Positions 1 through 6,591 of a stretch of DNA of 12,245 nucleotides are shown piece by piece. The DNA lies in contig CBFGWV010000145.1 in NCBI GenBank assembly GCA_965652545.1, positions 1 through 12,245 of the forward strand. The letters are read 5' to 3'. The DNA comes from CBFGWV01 sp965652545 (GTDB lineage: Bacteria > Pseudomonadota > Gammaproteobacteria > Competibacterales > Competibacteraceae). A program made the position numbers and the translations under genes. The stretch's first letter is position 1; each line of letters opens with the position of its first letter. The notes under the pieces were generated by a model. It was not told the DNA's origin. It searched no databases and saw only the letters and a list, made by a program, of their open reading frames with translations.

Positions 1-362
1 AAAAAGTCCAGGAAGTCGACCACATACCCGAAGCGTACGCGGTCGATCAGGTTGCCCACGGCACCGCCGATGATCATGGCCACGCCGATGGCGCTCCAGC
101 GCTCATGGGGCTTCATGCGACTCAGCCAGACGGTCAGGGCGATGCTGGCGACTACCGCGAGGGCGGTAAAGAACCAGCGCTGCCAGCCACCGTGGTCGGC
201 GAGAAAGCTGAATGCCGCCCCGTAGTTGTAGACGAGCGTAAGGTTGAAGAAACCCGGTATGACCGGGTTTCGCTCGTGCAGGGCAAGCTCGGCCAAGGCC
301 ACCCATTTGGTGGCCTGGTCGATGACCAGCAGTGCCGCGGACAGCCAGAGCCAGCGCAGCAC
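1..362 (-). CDS. lspA: Lipoprotein signal peptidase (signal peptidase II), 3' end cut off by window edge
   Basis: Inner-membrane aspartyl protease that removes the signal peptide from diacylglyceryl-modified prolipoproteins. I translated about 120 residues from a GTG at 360-362, two bases after the ileS stop. The product opens with a hydrophobic helix and the conserved VIDQATKW motif (Asp15). FNLTLVYNYGAAFSFL follows at about 39-54, and then GNLIDR, whose Asp107 matches the first catalytic aspartate of the family. The second catalytic aspartate lies in the family's FNxADxAI motif, in the roughly 45 C-terminal residues missing at the left edge. The GTG start is chosen because no ATG or better start precedes it in frame and the first residues, VLRWLWLSA, fit the family N-terminus. 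It is the last gene seen of the murJ-ribF-ileS-lspA series and is probably translationally coupled to ileS. Identity is secure; the exact start is less so. Confidence 0.93.
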   Translation of the reverse strand, partial: MLRWLWLSAALLVIDQATKWVALAELALHERNPVIPGFFNLTLVYNYGAAFSFLADHGGWQRWFFTALAVVASIALTVWLSRMKPHERWSAIGVAMIIGGAVGNLIDRVRFGYVVDFLDF

Positions 363-364
363 GA

Positions 365-3205
365 TCAGCAGAACCGCCGCTGTTCGCCCGCCGGCAAAGT
401 GACGTTTTCGACACAGCGGGTGCACAGCTCGGGGTGCTCGGTCACCCGGCCGACGTCTTCGCGGTGATGCCAGCAGCGCACGCATTTGGCGTGTCCGCTG
501 GCGCCGACGACCAGCACGAGCGCCTGTCCGTCCAGGTCGATGGTCGTGCCCATGCCGTCAGGGCGATCGGCCATGGGGTGTACCCGCGCGTATGAGGTGA
601 TGAGGGCGAAACGCAGTTCGTCCTCGAGTTGCCCCAGCCGGTCGCGCAGTGCGCCGTCGCAGTAGAGGTCGATCTCCGCATCCAAGGAGCCGCCGATGCC
701 ACCGGCGACACGGAGCTTCTCGAGCTCCTTGGCGACGGTTTCGCGCACGGCGAGCAAGCTGTCCCAGAAACCCATGTCGAAGCGATCGTCGGCACCCAGC
801 GGGAACAAACCCTCGTACCAGGTTCCCAGGAACACGGACTCCGCCCGCTCGCCCGGCATATGCCGCCAGATCTCTTCGGTGGTGAAGCTCAGGATCGGTG
901 CCAGCCAGCGCACCAGGGCTTCGAGGATGTGGTAGAGCGCCGTTTGCGCAGAGCGGCGGGCGCGGCTGTCGCGGGCGCAGGTGTATTGGCGGTCCTTGAT
1001 GACATCCAGGTAAAACGCGCCCAGGTCCACGGCGCAGAAGTTGTGGACCTTTTGATAGATCACATGGAACAGGTACTCGTCGTAGGCTTGCTCCACATCC
1101 GCCTGGATCTGCGCGGCTCGTGCCACCGCCCAGCGGTCCAGCGGCAGCATGTCGGCCGGTGCCAGGGTGTCGGTGGCCGGGTCGAAGCCGGACAGGTTGG
1201 CCAGCAGGAAGCGGGCGGTGTTGCGCATGCGTCGGTAGGAGTCGGCGGTGCGCTTGAGAATGGTGTCGGAGACGCCGATTTCGCCACGGTAGTCGGTCGA
1301 CGCCACCCACAGGCGCAGCACATCGACACCCATGGCATCGATGACCTTCTGCGGCGCGATGACGTTGCCCAGGGACTTGGACATCTTGCGGCCCTTCTCA
1401 TCGACGGTGAACCCGTGGGTGAGCAAGCCTTTGTATGGCGCGACACCGCGCATGGCCACCGAGGTCAGCAGCGAGGACTGGAACCAGCCGCGGTGCTGGT
1501 CGGAGCCTTCAAGATAAAGGTCGGCGGGGAAGCGCAGTTCATCCCGGCTTTCGAGCACCGAAAAGTGCGTCGTGCCGGAGTCGAACCACACGTCCAGCGT
1601 GTCGGTAACCTTGATGTAATCGGCCGCGTCGGCGCCCAGCAACTCAGCCGGGTCGAGGTCGTACCAGGCGTCCACACCGTTGGTTTCGATCCGCTGGGCG
1701 ACCTGCTCCATGAGGTTGGCCGTGTCCGGGTGAATTTGCCCGCTACGCGCATGGATGAACAAGGCGATGGGCACGCCCCAGTAGCGCTGACGCGAGATGC
1801 ACCAATCGGGCCGGTTTTCGATCATCCCGCGCAGCCGGGCCTCGCCCCAGCCGGGCGTGAATTGCAGGCGTTTGATGTTCTCCAGGGCCTGATCGCGCAG
1901 ACCTTTCTGGTCCATCGAGATGAACCACTGCGGTGTGGAGCGGAAGATGATCGGCGTTTTGTGCCGCCAGCAATGCGGATAGCTATGGCGGAACCGCTCG
2001 GCATGCAGCAGGGCGCCGTGGCCCTTGAGCAGCTCGACGATACGGTCATCGCTGTTGCGCACGCTCAAGCCCCCGACCAGGGGCGTGTCATCGTAGAACC
2101 GTCCGTCGGGCCCGACCGGGTTCTTCAGTGGCAGGCGGTAGCGGCTGCCGACCGTGTAATCGTCCTGACCGTGGGCGGGGGCGGTGTGCACGCAGCCTGT
2201 ACCGGCCTCCGTGGTGACGTGATCACCCAGGATCAGGGGCACCTCCCGGTCATAGAACGGGTGCTTGAGCAGCAGGCCCTCCAGGTCCTTGCCCTGGCAA
2301 TAGGCCACGACCTTGTACTGCTGGATGGACCAGCGGTCCATCGTGGCTTTGATGAGCTCCTCGGCGACGATCAGGCGCTCCGCACCTCGGTCCGACTCGA
2401 CCTGGAGCACGGCGTATTCCAGTTCCGCATTGACGGCGACGGCTTGGTTGGCCGGCAGGGTCCAGGGCGTGGTGGTCCAGATCACCACGGACACCGGTCC
2501 GGTCCCCTCGTGGCCGTTGACATGACGGCAGCGGGCCATGAGCTGCTCGTCGTCGACCACCTCGAAGCGGGCGTCGATCGCCAGCGAGGTTTTGTCCTCG
2601 TACTCAACTTCCGCCTCGGCCATGGCCGAGCCGCAGTCCACGCACCAGTGGACAGGCTTCTCGCCACGATGCAGATGACCGTTGTCGATGATGCGCGAGA
2701 GCGCACGGACGATGTCCGCCTCGGTGCGCGGGTTCATGGTGAGGTAGGGGTTGTCCCAGTCGCCAAGCACGCCCAGACGCTTGAAATCCTTGCGCTGGTT
2801 GTCGATCTGCTGGTGGGCGAACTTGCGGCACTCGGCACGGAAGGCGCGTGCATCGAGGGTCTCGCCCACCTTGCCGACCTTACGCTCGACGACCAGCTCG
2901 ATGGGCAGGCCGTGACAGTCCCAACCGGGCACATAGGGTGCATCGAAGCCCGCCATGGAGCGGGACTTGACGATGATGTCCTTGAGCACCTTGTTGACCA
3001 CATGGCCGATGTGGATGTCGCCGTTGGCGTAGGGTGGACCGTCGTGCAGCACGAACTTGGGCCGGCCGCGGAAGTGCTCGCGCTGCTTGGCGTACAACCC
3101 CATGTCCTCCCATTGCTGGAGGGTTTCCGGCTCCCGCGTCGGCAGGTTGCCGCGCATCGGGAACTCGGTCTGGGGTAGGTTCAGCGTGTCCTTATAATCA
3201 GCCAC
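365..3205 (-). CDS. ileS: Isoleucyl-tRNA synthetase
   Basis: Class I aminoacyl-tRNA synthetase that charges tRNA-Ile in the cytoplasm and edits misactivated valine. It has 946 residues, the normal length for the bacterial type. The HIGH motif is at 65-68 (NGDIHIGH) and KMSKS at 607-611. The inserted CP1 editing domain shows TTTPWTLPANQ near 244-254 and GTGCVHTAPAHGQDDY near 335-350. WCISRQRYWGVP at about 468-479 is typical of the family. A C-terminal zinc site is formed by CVRCW and CTRC around 905-931, as in the bacterial enzyme rather than the mupirocin-resistant eukaryote-like type. The start is a GTG (3203-3205) with an AGAGGA ribosome site at 3212-3217, six bases away. The gene lies 24 bp after ribF and 2 bp before lspA, so it is probably co-transcribed. 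I see no T-box leader. Confidence 0.98.
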   Translation of the reverse strand: MADYKDTLNLPQTEFPMRGNLPTREPETLQQWEDMGLYAKQREHFRGRPKFVLHDGPPYANGDIHIGHVVNKVLKDIIVKSRSMAGFDAPYVPGWDCHGLPIELVVERKVGKVGETLDARAFRAECRKFAHQQIDNQRKDFKRLGVLGDWDNPYLTMNPRTEADIVRALSRIIDNGHLHRGEKPVHWCVDCGSAMAEAEVEYEDKTSLAIDARFEVVDDEQLMARCRHVNGHEGTGPVSVVIWTTTPWTLPANQAVAVNAELEYAVLQVESDRGAERLIVAEELIKATMDRWSIQQYKVVAYCQGKDLEGLLLKHPFYDREVPLILGDHVTTEAGTGCVHTAPAHGQDDYTVGSRYRLPLKNPVGPDGRFYDDTPLVGGLSVRNSDDRIVELLKGHGALLHAERFRHSYPHCWRHKTPIIFRSTPQWFISMDQKGLRDQALENIKRLQFTPGWGEARLRGMIENRPDWCISRQRYWGVPIALFIHARSGQIHPDTANLMEQVAQRIETNGVDAWYDLDPAELLGADAADYIKVTDTLDVWFDSGTTHFSVLESRDELRFPADLYLEGSDQHRGWFQSSLLTSVAMRGVAPYKGLLTHGFTVDEKGRKMSKSLGNVIAPQKVIDAMGVDVLRLWVASTDYRGEIGVSDTILKRTADSYRRMRNTARFLLANLSGFDPATDTLAPADMLPLDRWAVARAAQIQADVEQAYDEYLFHVIYQKVHNFCAVDLGAFYLDVIKDRQYTCARDSRARRSAQTALYHILEALVRWLAPILSFTTEEIWRHMPGERAESVFLGTWYEGLFPLGADDRFDMGFWDSLLAVRETVAKELEKLRVAGGIGGSLDAEIDLYCDGALRDRLGQLEDELRFALITSYARVHPMADRPDGMGTTIDLDGQALVLVVGASGHAKCVRCWHHREDVGRVTEHPELCTRCVENVTLPAGEQRRFC

Positions 3206-3229
3206 GGAAAATCCTCTGGGCCTGTTGAG

Positions 3230-4168
3230 TCACAAGGGCGTGGTGGACGCCAGGGCGGCGCGGGCATCGATCTCGTCGCGGGCGATCTGCGCCTTCAACG
3301 CATTCAGCGACTCGAACCGCTGTTCGGGGCGCAGGGCGCTGACAAATTCCACGGTGACCTTGCGGCCATAAATGTCGGCGGAAAAATCAAACAAATGTAC
3401 TTCCAGGCGGCGCTCCTTGCCGGCTACGGTGGGGCGCATGCCGACATTGGCCATGCCCGCCACGGGCTGCTCCGCGACCCCGCCGACCCGCACGGCGAAC
3501 ACGCCGTTGACTGGGGCCGCATAGTGCCCCAGGCGAATGTTGGCCGTCGGAAACCCGATGGTCCGGCCCAGGCGGTCGCCATGGGCGACCGTACCGGAGA
3601 TCGTGAACGGCCGCCCCAGCAGCCGCCGCGCCAGTGCGAAATCCCCCTGCGCCAGCGCTTGTCGCACGCGGCTGCTGCTGACCCGTTGGCCGTCCAGCTC
3701 GAACGTGGCCTGGCGGGTCACCGTAAAGCCGGTGTCCTGCCCCAGGCGCTCCAGCAAGGCATAGTCTCCGGCGGCCTTGTAGCCGAAGCGGAAATCGTCC
3801 CCCACGATGATCGCGCGTGTGCCGAGACCACGGAGCAGCACGCGGTCGACGAACGACTCTGGCGCCAGCGCGGCCAACGTGGCATCGAACCGCAACACCG
3901 CGACGGCATCCAGGCCCAGGCCCGCCAGCAGCGGCAGCCGGTCGCGCAACCGCGTGATACGCGCCGGCGCATCGCTGCCGGCAAAGTATTCTGCCGGCAG
4001 CGGCTCGAACGTAATCAACACGCTGGCCAGCCCCTGCCGCCGCGCGGCCTCGCGCAATTGCCCGACCACGGCCTGATGCCCCAGGTGCACGCCATCGAAG
4101 GCACCTATGGTGACAGCAGCGCCCCGGGCGGGCGGACACAGATTGTGCAGGCCCCGAATCAGTTGCAT
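3230..4168 (-). CDS. ribF: Bifunctional riboflavin kinase / FAD synthetase
   Basis: Converts riboflavin to FMN and then FMN to FAD in the cytoplasm. It has 312 residues, close to the usual 305-315. The N-terminal nucleotidyltransferase domain carries GAFDGVHLGHQ, with the HxGH motif at 28-31, then VGDDFRFGYKAAGD at 122-135 and SSSRVR at 164-169. The C-terminal riboflavin-kinase domain carries GRTIGFPTAN at 201-210, NVGMRPTV at about 241-248, and RFESLNALKAQI near the end. The start is an ATG at 4166-4168. No strong Shine-Dalgarno sequence is visible before it. The gap to murJ is 64 bp and holds a promoter-like sequence, so ribF and downstream ileS and lspA may be expressed apart from murJ. 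Confidence 0.97.
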   Translation of the reverse strand: MQLIRGLHNLCPPARGAAVTIGAFDGVHLGHQAVVGQLREAARRQGLASVLITFEPLPAEYFAGSDAPARITRLRDRLPLLAGLGLDAVAVLRFDATLAALAPESFVDRVLLRGLGTRAIIVGDDFRFGYKAAGDYALLERLGQDTGFTVTRQATFELDGQRVSSSRVRQALAQGDFALARRLLGRPFTISGTVAHGDRLGRTIGFPTANIRLGHYAAPVNGVFAVRVGGVAEQPVAGMANVGMRPTVAGKERRLEVHLFDFSADIYGRKVTVEFVSALRPEQRFESLNALKAQIARDEIDARAALASTTPL

Positions 4169-4200
4169 GGATGGGCAGGTCTTGTCAACGCGAGCCCGCC

Positions 4201-4229
4201 ATTATAAGCGTGACGGGGGCTTATGCCAG
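4201..4229 (-). promoter_or_regulatory. Probable sigma70 promoter for ribF-ileS-lspA
   Basis: Read on the minus strand, CTGGCA (4224-4229, 4 of 6 consensus bases) is followed after exactly 17 bases by a perfect TATAAT (4201-4206). The -35 lies three bases beyond the murJ stop codon. Transcription would begin about 25 bases before the ribF ATG, leaving a short leader. The sequence match is direct; activity is inferred. Confidence 0.6.
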
Positions 4230-4232
4230 TCG

Positions 4233-5774
4233 TCAGTTGCGCCGCAGCAAATGGCGTGGCCGCAAGCCGGTAGCCAGAAGCATCGTGAGGTAGATCGCAG
4301 CCCCCCCGACGACCAGGGTCGTCAGCCAGCCGACACGGTCCAGGACGCCCAGTTGTGCCCAGGTGTCGAGTCGGCCGCTGGCCGCCCACAGGCCGGTGCC
4401 CATCACGGCATTGGCCAGGCCGACGCGCAACAGGAAACGTCCCCAGCCGGGCTGTGGTACGAAGGTGCCGCGTCGGCGCAGGGTGAGATAGAGCAGGGAG
4501 GCATTCAGGCAGGCCGCCATACCGGTGGCCAGTGCAAGCCCGGCATGGGCCAAGGGCCAGACCAACAGCAGGCTGAGGACGATGTTGGTGGCCACGGCCA
4601 AAATGCCGATACGCACGGGCGTGACGGTGTCCTGGCGGGCGAAGAACCCCGGCGCCAGGATCTTGACCCCCAGAAACCCCAACAGCCCCAGCGAATAGGC
4701 CGTAAGGGCCTTGCCCGCTTGGGCGGCATCGTTGACGGTAAAGGCGTCGTAGCGGAACAGCGTCATCATCAGCGGTTCGGCAAGCACGCCGATGCCGACC
4801 GCCGCCGGCAGGCCCAGTATCAGCCCGATGCGCAAGGCCCAGTCCAGCGTGGCCGAAAAGCCGTCGGTATCGCCACCGGCGAATTCCCTGGACAAGGTGG
4901 GCAGCAATACCGTGCCCAAGGCTACGCCAAGCAGGCCCTGGGGAAACTCCATGAGCCTGTCGGCATAGTAGAGCCAGGACACGCTCCCGGTGGCCAGGAA
5001 GGTCGCCAGGATGGTGTTGACCAGCACGTTCACCTGGGCTACCGAGGTGCCGAACAAGGTCGGCAGCATGAGCCTCAGGATCTTCTTCACGCCGGGGCTG
5101 CGCCAGCCCCACCGCGGGCGTGGCAGGAAGCCCAGCTGCATCAGGAACGGAATCTGAAACAGCAACTGCACGATGCCGGCGACGAACACCGCCCACGCCA
5201 GGGCCATGACCGGCTCGGCGAACCACGGCGCGGCAAACAAAGCCGCCGCAATCATGATGAGGTTGAGCAGGACCGGGGTCAGTGCCGGGACGGCGAAGCG
5301 GCTGTAGCTATTGAGAATGCCGCCGGCACAGGCGGTCATAGAGATGAAGAACAGGTAGGGAAAGGTAATACGCAGCAATTCGGTGGTGAGGGCGAAGTTG
5401 CCCGGGTCTTCCAGGTAGTATTTCGGTGCGAAGACCATGACCACCAGTGGCGCAGCCAGCATGCCCAGCGCGGTGATCACCATGACGATGACGCCCAAGG
5501 TGCCGAACACCTCGTCGATCAGGCGCTTCAGGGCCGCCTGATCCCCGCTGGCGCGGTACTCGGCCAGCACCGGCACGAACGAGGGTGCAAACCCACCCTC
5601 GGCGAACAGGCGGCGCAGGAAGTTGGGAATGCGGAAGGCGACGAAGAACGCGTCGGTCGCCGCCTCCACGCCGAACACGCGGGCGAAGACCACATCCCGT
5701 ATCAACCCCAGCACGCGGGAGATCTGGGTCATGCCGCTGACCACGGCGGTGGACTTCAACAGGGCGCGACTCAA
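4233..5774 (-). CDS. murJ: Lipid II flippase MurJ (MviN)
   Basis: Multi-pass inner-membrane protein of the MVN/MATE-like superfamily that moves the peptidoglycan precursor lipid II across the membrane. It has 513 residues, the normal length, with strongly hydrophobic segments throughout that fit about 14 helices. The N-terminus (LLKSTAVVSGMTQISRVLG, then IRD) matches the family. Residues corresponding to the functionally important E. coli Arg18, Arg24, Asp39 and Arg52 are present as Arg20, Arg26, Asp41 and Arg54. YYADRLMEFPQG near 269-280 supplies the central-cavity arginine (Arg273, equivalent to E. coli Arg270). The start is a TTG at 5772-5774, supported by a GGAG at 5784-5787; no ATG fits the conserved N-terminus. 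The gene is divergent from rpsT, the same arrangement seen in pseudomonads. Confidence 0.97.
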   Translation of the reverse strand: MSRALLKSTAVVSGMTQISRVLGLIRDVVFARVFGVEAATDAFFVAFRIPNFLRRLFAEGGFAPSFVPVLAEYRASGDQAALKRLIDEVFGTLGVIVMVITALGMLAAPLVVMVFAPKYYLEDPGNFALTTELLRITFPYLFFISMTACAGGILNSYSRFAVPALTPVLLNLIMIAAALFAAPWFAEPVMALAWAVFVAGIVQLLFQIPFLMQLGFLPRPRWGWRSPGVKKILRLMLPTLFGTSVAQVNVLVNTILATFLATGSVSWLYYADRLMEFPQGLLGVALGTVLLPTLSREFAGGDTDGFSATLDWALRIGLILGLPAAVGIGVLAEPLMMTLFRYDAFTVNDAAQAGKALTAYSLGLLGFLGVKILAPGFFARQDTVTPVRIGILAVATNIVLSLLLVWPLAHAGLALATGMAACLNASLLYLTLRRRGTFVPQPGWGRFLLRVGLANAVMGTGLWAASGRLDTWAQLGVLDRVGWLTTLVVGGAAIYLTMLLATGLRPRHLLRRN

Positions 5775-5783
5775 GCGGGACGT

Positions 5784-5787
5784 CTCC
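5784..5787 (-). promoter_or_regulatory. Ribosome binding site deciding the TTG start of murJ
   Basis: On the minus strand GGAG ends nine bases before the TTG at 5772-5774. It supports starting murJ at TTG, which gives an N-terminus aligning with known MurJ proteins. Confidence 0.6.
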
Positions 5788-5807
5788 GCGGCGTTGGCTG
5801 GCTGGCG

Positions 5808-5813
5808 ATGATA
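5808..5813 (-). promoter_or_regulatory. Possible -10 element for murJ
   Basis: Read on the minus strand this is TATCAT, 5 of 6 consensus bases, about 35 bases before the murJ start. No good -35 lies 16-18 bases upstream; that position falls inside the AT-rich heptad array (5827-5854). If real, the promoter has a weak -35 and may lean on the AT-rich array. Low certainty. Confidence 0.35.
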
Positions 5814-5826
5814 CTGGACAGGATGG

Positions 5827-5960
5827 TTTTAAGTTTTAGGTTTTAAGTTTTAGGCTGGCGCGTTCTGGATTCCGGCTAGGTGTACCGCTCCTGGCGCTGT
5901 CCGCCATAGGCGCCACGCGGCCCTCACTTAAAACGTTAAACTTAAAACTTAAAACTTAAG
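5827..5960. repeat. Heptad-repeat element, copy 1 (two inverted AT-rich arrays)
   Basis: The left array at 5827-5854 is four 7-bp units, TTTTAAG TTTTAGG twice over, so the 14-mer TTTTAAGTTTTAGG is exactly duplicated. The right array at 5927-5960 is the complementary form on the plus strand: CTTAAAA, CGTTAAA, CTTAAAA, CTTAAAA, CTTAAG. The 72-bp spacer (5855-5926) is GC-rich and contains a TGGCGC/GCGCCA stem (5892-5897 with 5910-5915). The arrays could pair into a long AT hairpin. The element fills the divergent murJ-rpsT gap. I do not recognise a named family. A second copy with the same orientation of arrays is at 11072-11156. Confidence 0.85.
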
Positions 5961-5966
5961 GCAGCA

Positions 5967-5998
5967 TTGACAAAAGGCCGGAAACCGCTAAAGATACT
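5967..5998 (+). promoter_or_regulatory. Probable rpsT promoter
   Basis: A consensus -35, TTGACA, is at 5967-5972. The -10 is less clear inside TAAAGATACT (5989-5998): AAAGAT gives a 17-bp spacer with 3 matches, and GATACT gives a 20-bp spacer with 4 matches. The AT-rich heptad array ends at 5960, just upstream of the -35, where an UP element would sit. Transcription from near 6003 would leave a leader of about 70 bases. Confidence 0.55.
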
Positions 5999-6015
5999 CG
6001 CCTTTTTTCATGCCC

Positions 6016-6050
6016 CCTCGTTTGTCTGTGCGAGGCGAGGCCCGGCACAG
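6016..6050 (+). other. Two competing hairpins in the rpsT leader
   Basis: CCTCG (6016-6020) can pair with CGAGG (6031-6035) or with its tandem copy (6036-6040). CTGTGC (6026-6031) can pair with GCACAG (6045-6050). The second stem's left arm lies in the loop of the first, so the two are mutually exclusive or form a pseudoknot. In E. coli, S20 represses translation of its own mRNA. Whether these stems serve that role is inference. Confidence 0.35.
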
Positions 6051-6060
6051 TACCAGTTTC

Positions 6061-6065
6061 AGGAG
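6061..6065 (+). promoter_or_regulatory. Ribosome binding site deciding the TTG start of rpsT
   Basis: AGGAG lies seven bases before the TTG at 6073-6075. It selects the start that yields MANTAQARKR, the family N-terminus, over an in-frame ATG at 6010 that would add 21 unrelated residues. Confidence 0.8.
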
Positions 6066-6072
6066 TAAGACC

Positions 6073-6339
6073 TTGGCCAATACCGCGCAAGCGAGAAAGC
6101 GCGTCCGTCAGGCGGAAGTTCATCGCCAACGTAATGCCAGCTACCGTTCCATGATGCGCACCTATGTCAAGAAGGTGCTCAAGGCCATCCAGGCGGGCGA
6201 CAAGGCCCAGGCCGAGTCGGCGTTCAAGGCGGCCATGCCGCTGCTGGATCGCACGGCCCGCAAGGGTCTGATCCACCCGAACAAGGCTGCCCGGCACAAG
6301 AGCCGCCTGAGCGCCCGCATCAAGGCGATGGCTGCCTGA
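6073..6339 (+). CDS. rpsT: 30S ribosomal protein S20
   Basis: Small basic protein that binds 16S rRNA early in 30S assembly. From the TTG start it has 88 residues, the usual size. The sequence begins MANTAQARKRVRQAEVHRQRN and continues with RSMMRTYVKKVLKAIQAGD, then GLIHPNKAARHKSRLSARIKA near the end, all characteristic of S20. I chose the TTG because the alternative ATG at 6010 would add a non-conserved extension with no ribosome site. A TTG start is also known for E. coli rpsT, where it is tied to low initiation efficiency and autogenous control. It is the only plus-strand gene here, divergent from murJ and convergent with proB, and is followed 22 bases later by a strong terminator. Confidence 0.97.
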   Translation: MANTAQARKRVRQAEVHRQRNASYRSMMRTYVKKVLKAIQAGDKAQAESAFKAAMPLLDRTARKGLIHPNKAARHKSRLSARIKAMAA

Positions 6340-6361
6340 TACACAGCTCGCAAGCAGTCTC

Positions 6362-6390
6362 AAAAAAGCCGGCTCATAGCCGGCTTTTTT
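6362..6390. terminator. Bidirectional rho-independent terminator between rpsT and proB
   Basis: A perfect 13-bp stem, AAAAAAGCCGGCT paired with AGCCGGCTTTTTT, has a 3-base loop (CAT). Six T residues follow the GC core on either strand, so it can stop rpsT transcripts (plus) and proB transcripts (minus). It starts 22 bases after the rpsT stop. Confidence 0.93.
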
Positions 6391-6406
6391 CTTGCAAATT
6401 TACCCA

Positions 6407-6562
6407 ATGTAGGATGGGTTGAGCGCAGCGATACCCATCGTGCAACGTTCTTCGAAGCCAGTCCGCTCTCAGCGGTGGCGCATTCCATCACCGCGTCGAA
6501 CCTCGTCGACGTAGGCGGCGGCCCCCACCGATGGGTATCGCTGCGCTCAACCCATCCTACAT
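6407..6562. repeat. Pair of inverted 34-bp REP-like repeats
   Basis: The arm at 6407-6440 is the perfect reverse complement of the arm at 6529-6562 over all 34 bases, and the match ends abruptly on both sides. Each arm carries its own hairpin: GATGGGT pairs with ACCCATC around a 13-base loop containing GAGCGCAGCG. The 88 bases between the arms show no gene. Two REP-type hairpins in opposite orientation in a convergent intergenic space resemble the bipartite (BIME-like) elements spread by RAYT transposases. I recall very similar GATGGGT...GCGCAGCG...ACCCATC repeats in other proteobacteria, but could not check this. Confidence 0.85.
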
Positions 6563-6591
6563 CTCTGCCTAGGTTCCCGCCTTTCGAAAAC

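Noticed and set aside
629..3178. An 849-codon open frame on the plus strand antisense to ileS
   Set aside because: It exactly shadows ileS, which has all family motifs. Long antisense frames are expected in GC-rich DNA, and its translation has no recognisable domain and is rich in His, Asp, Val and Gly, as expected of a shadow frame.
3190..3200. TATAAT-like sequence near the ileS start
   Set aside because: It lies inside the ileS coding start (codons for Asp-Tyr-Lys) with no matching -35, so coding sequence explains it.
4107..5846. A 579-codon open frame on the plus strand antisense to murJ
   Set aside because: The translation is low-complexity, rich in Gln, Gly, His and Arg, and mirrors the hydrophobic codons of murJ. 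It has no domain and no credible start signal.
5827..5854. Telomere-like repeat marking a replicon end
   Set aside because: TTTTAGG resembles telomeric units, but the array is only four units long, lies between core genes, and is matched by an inverted array in the same gap.
5827..5960. CRISPR array
   Set aside because: The units are 7 bp and directly adjacent, without unique spacers of 30-40 bp, and no cas genes are present.
6010..6072. N-terminal extension of S20 from an ATG at 6010
   Set aside because: The 21 added residues are not S20-like, no ribosome site precedes the ATG, and AGGAG with the TTG at 6073 fits the family start.
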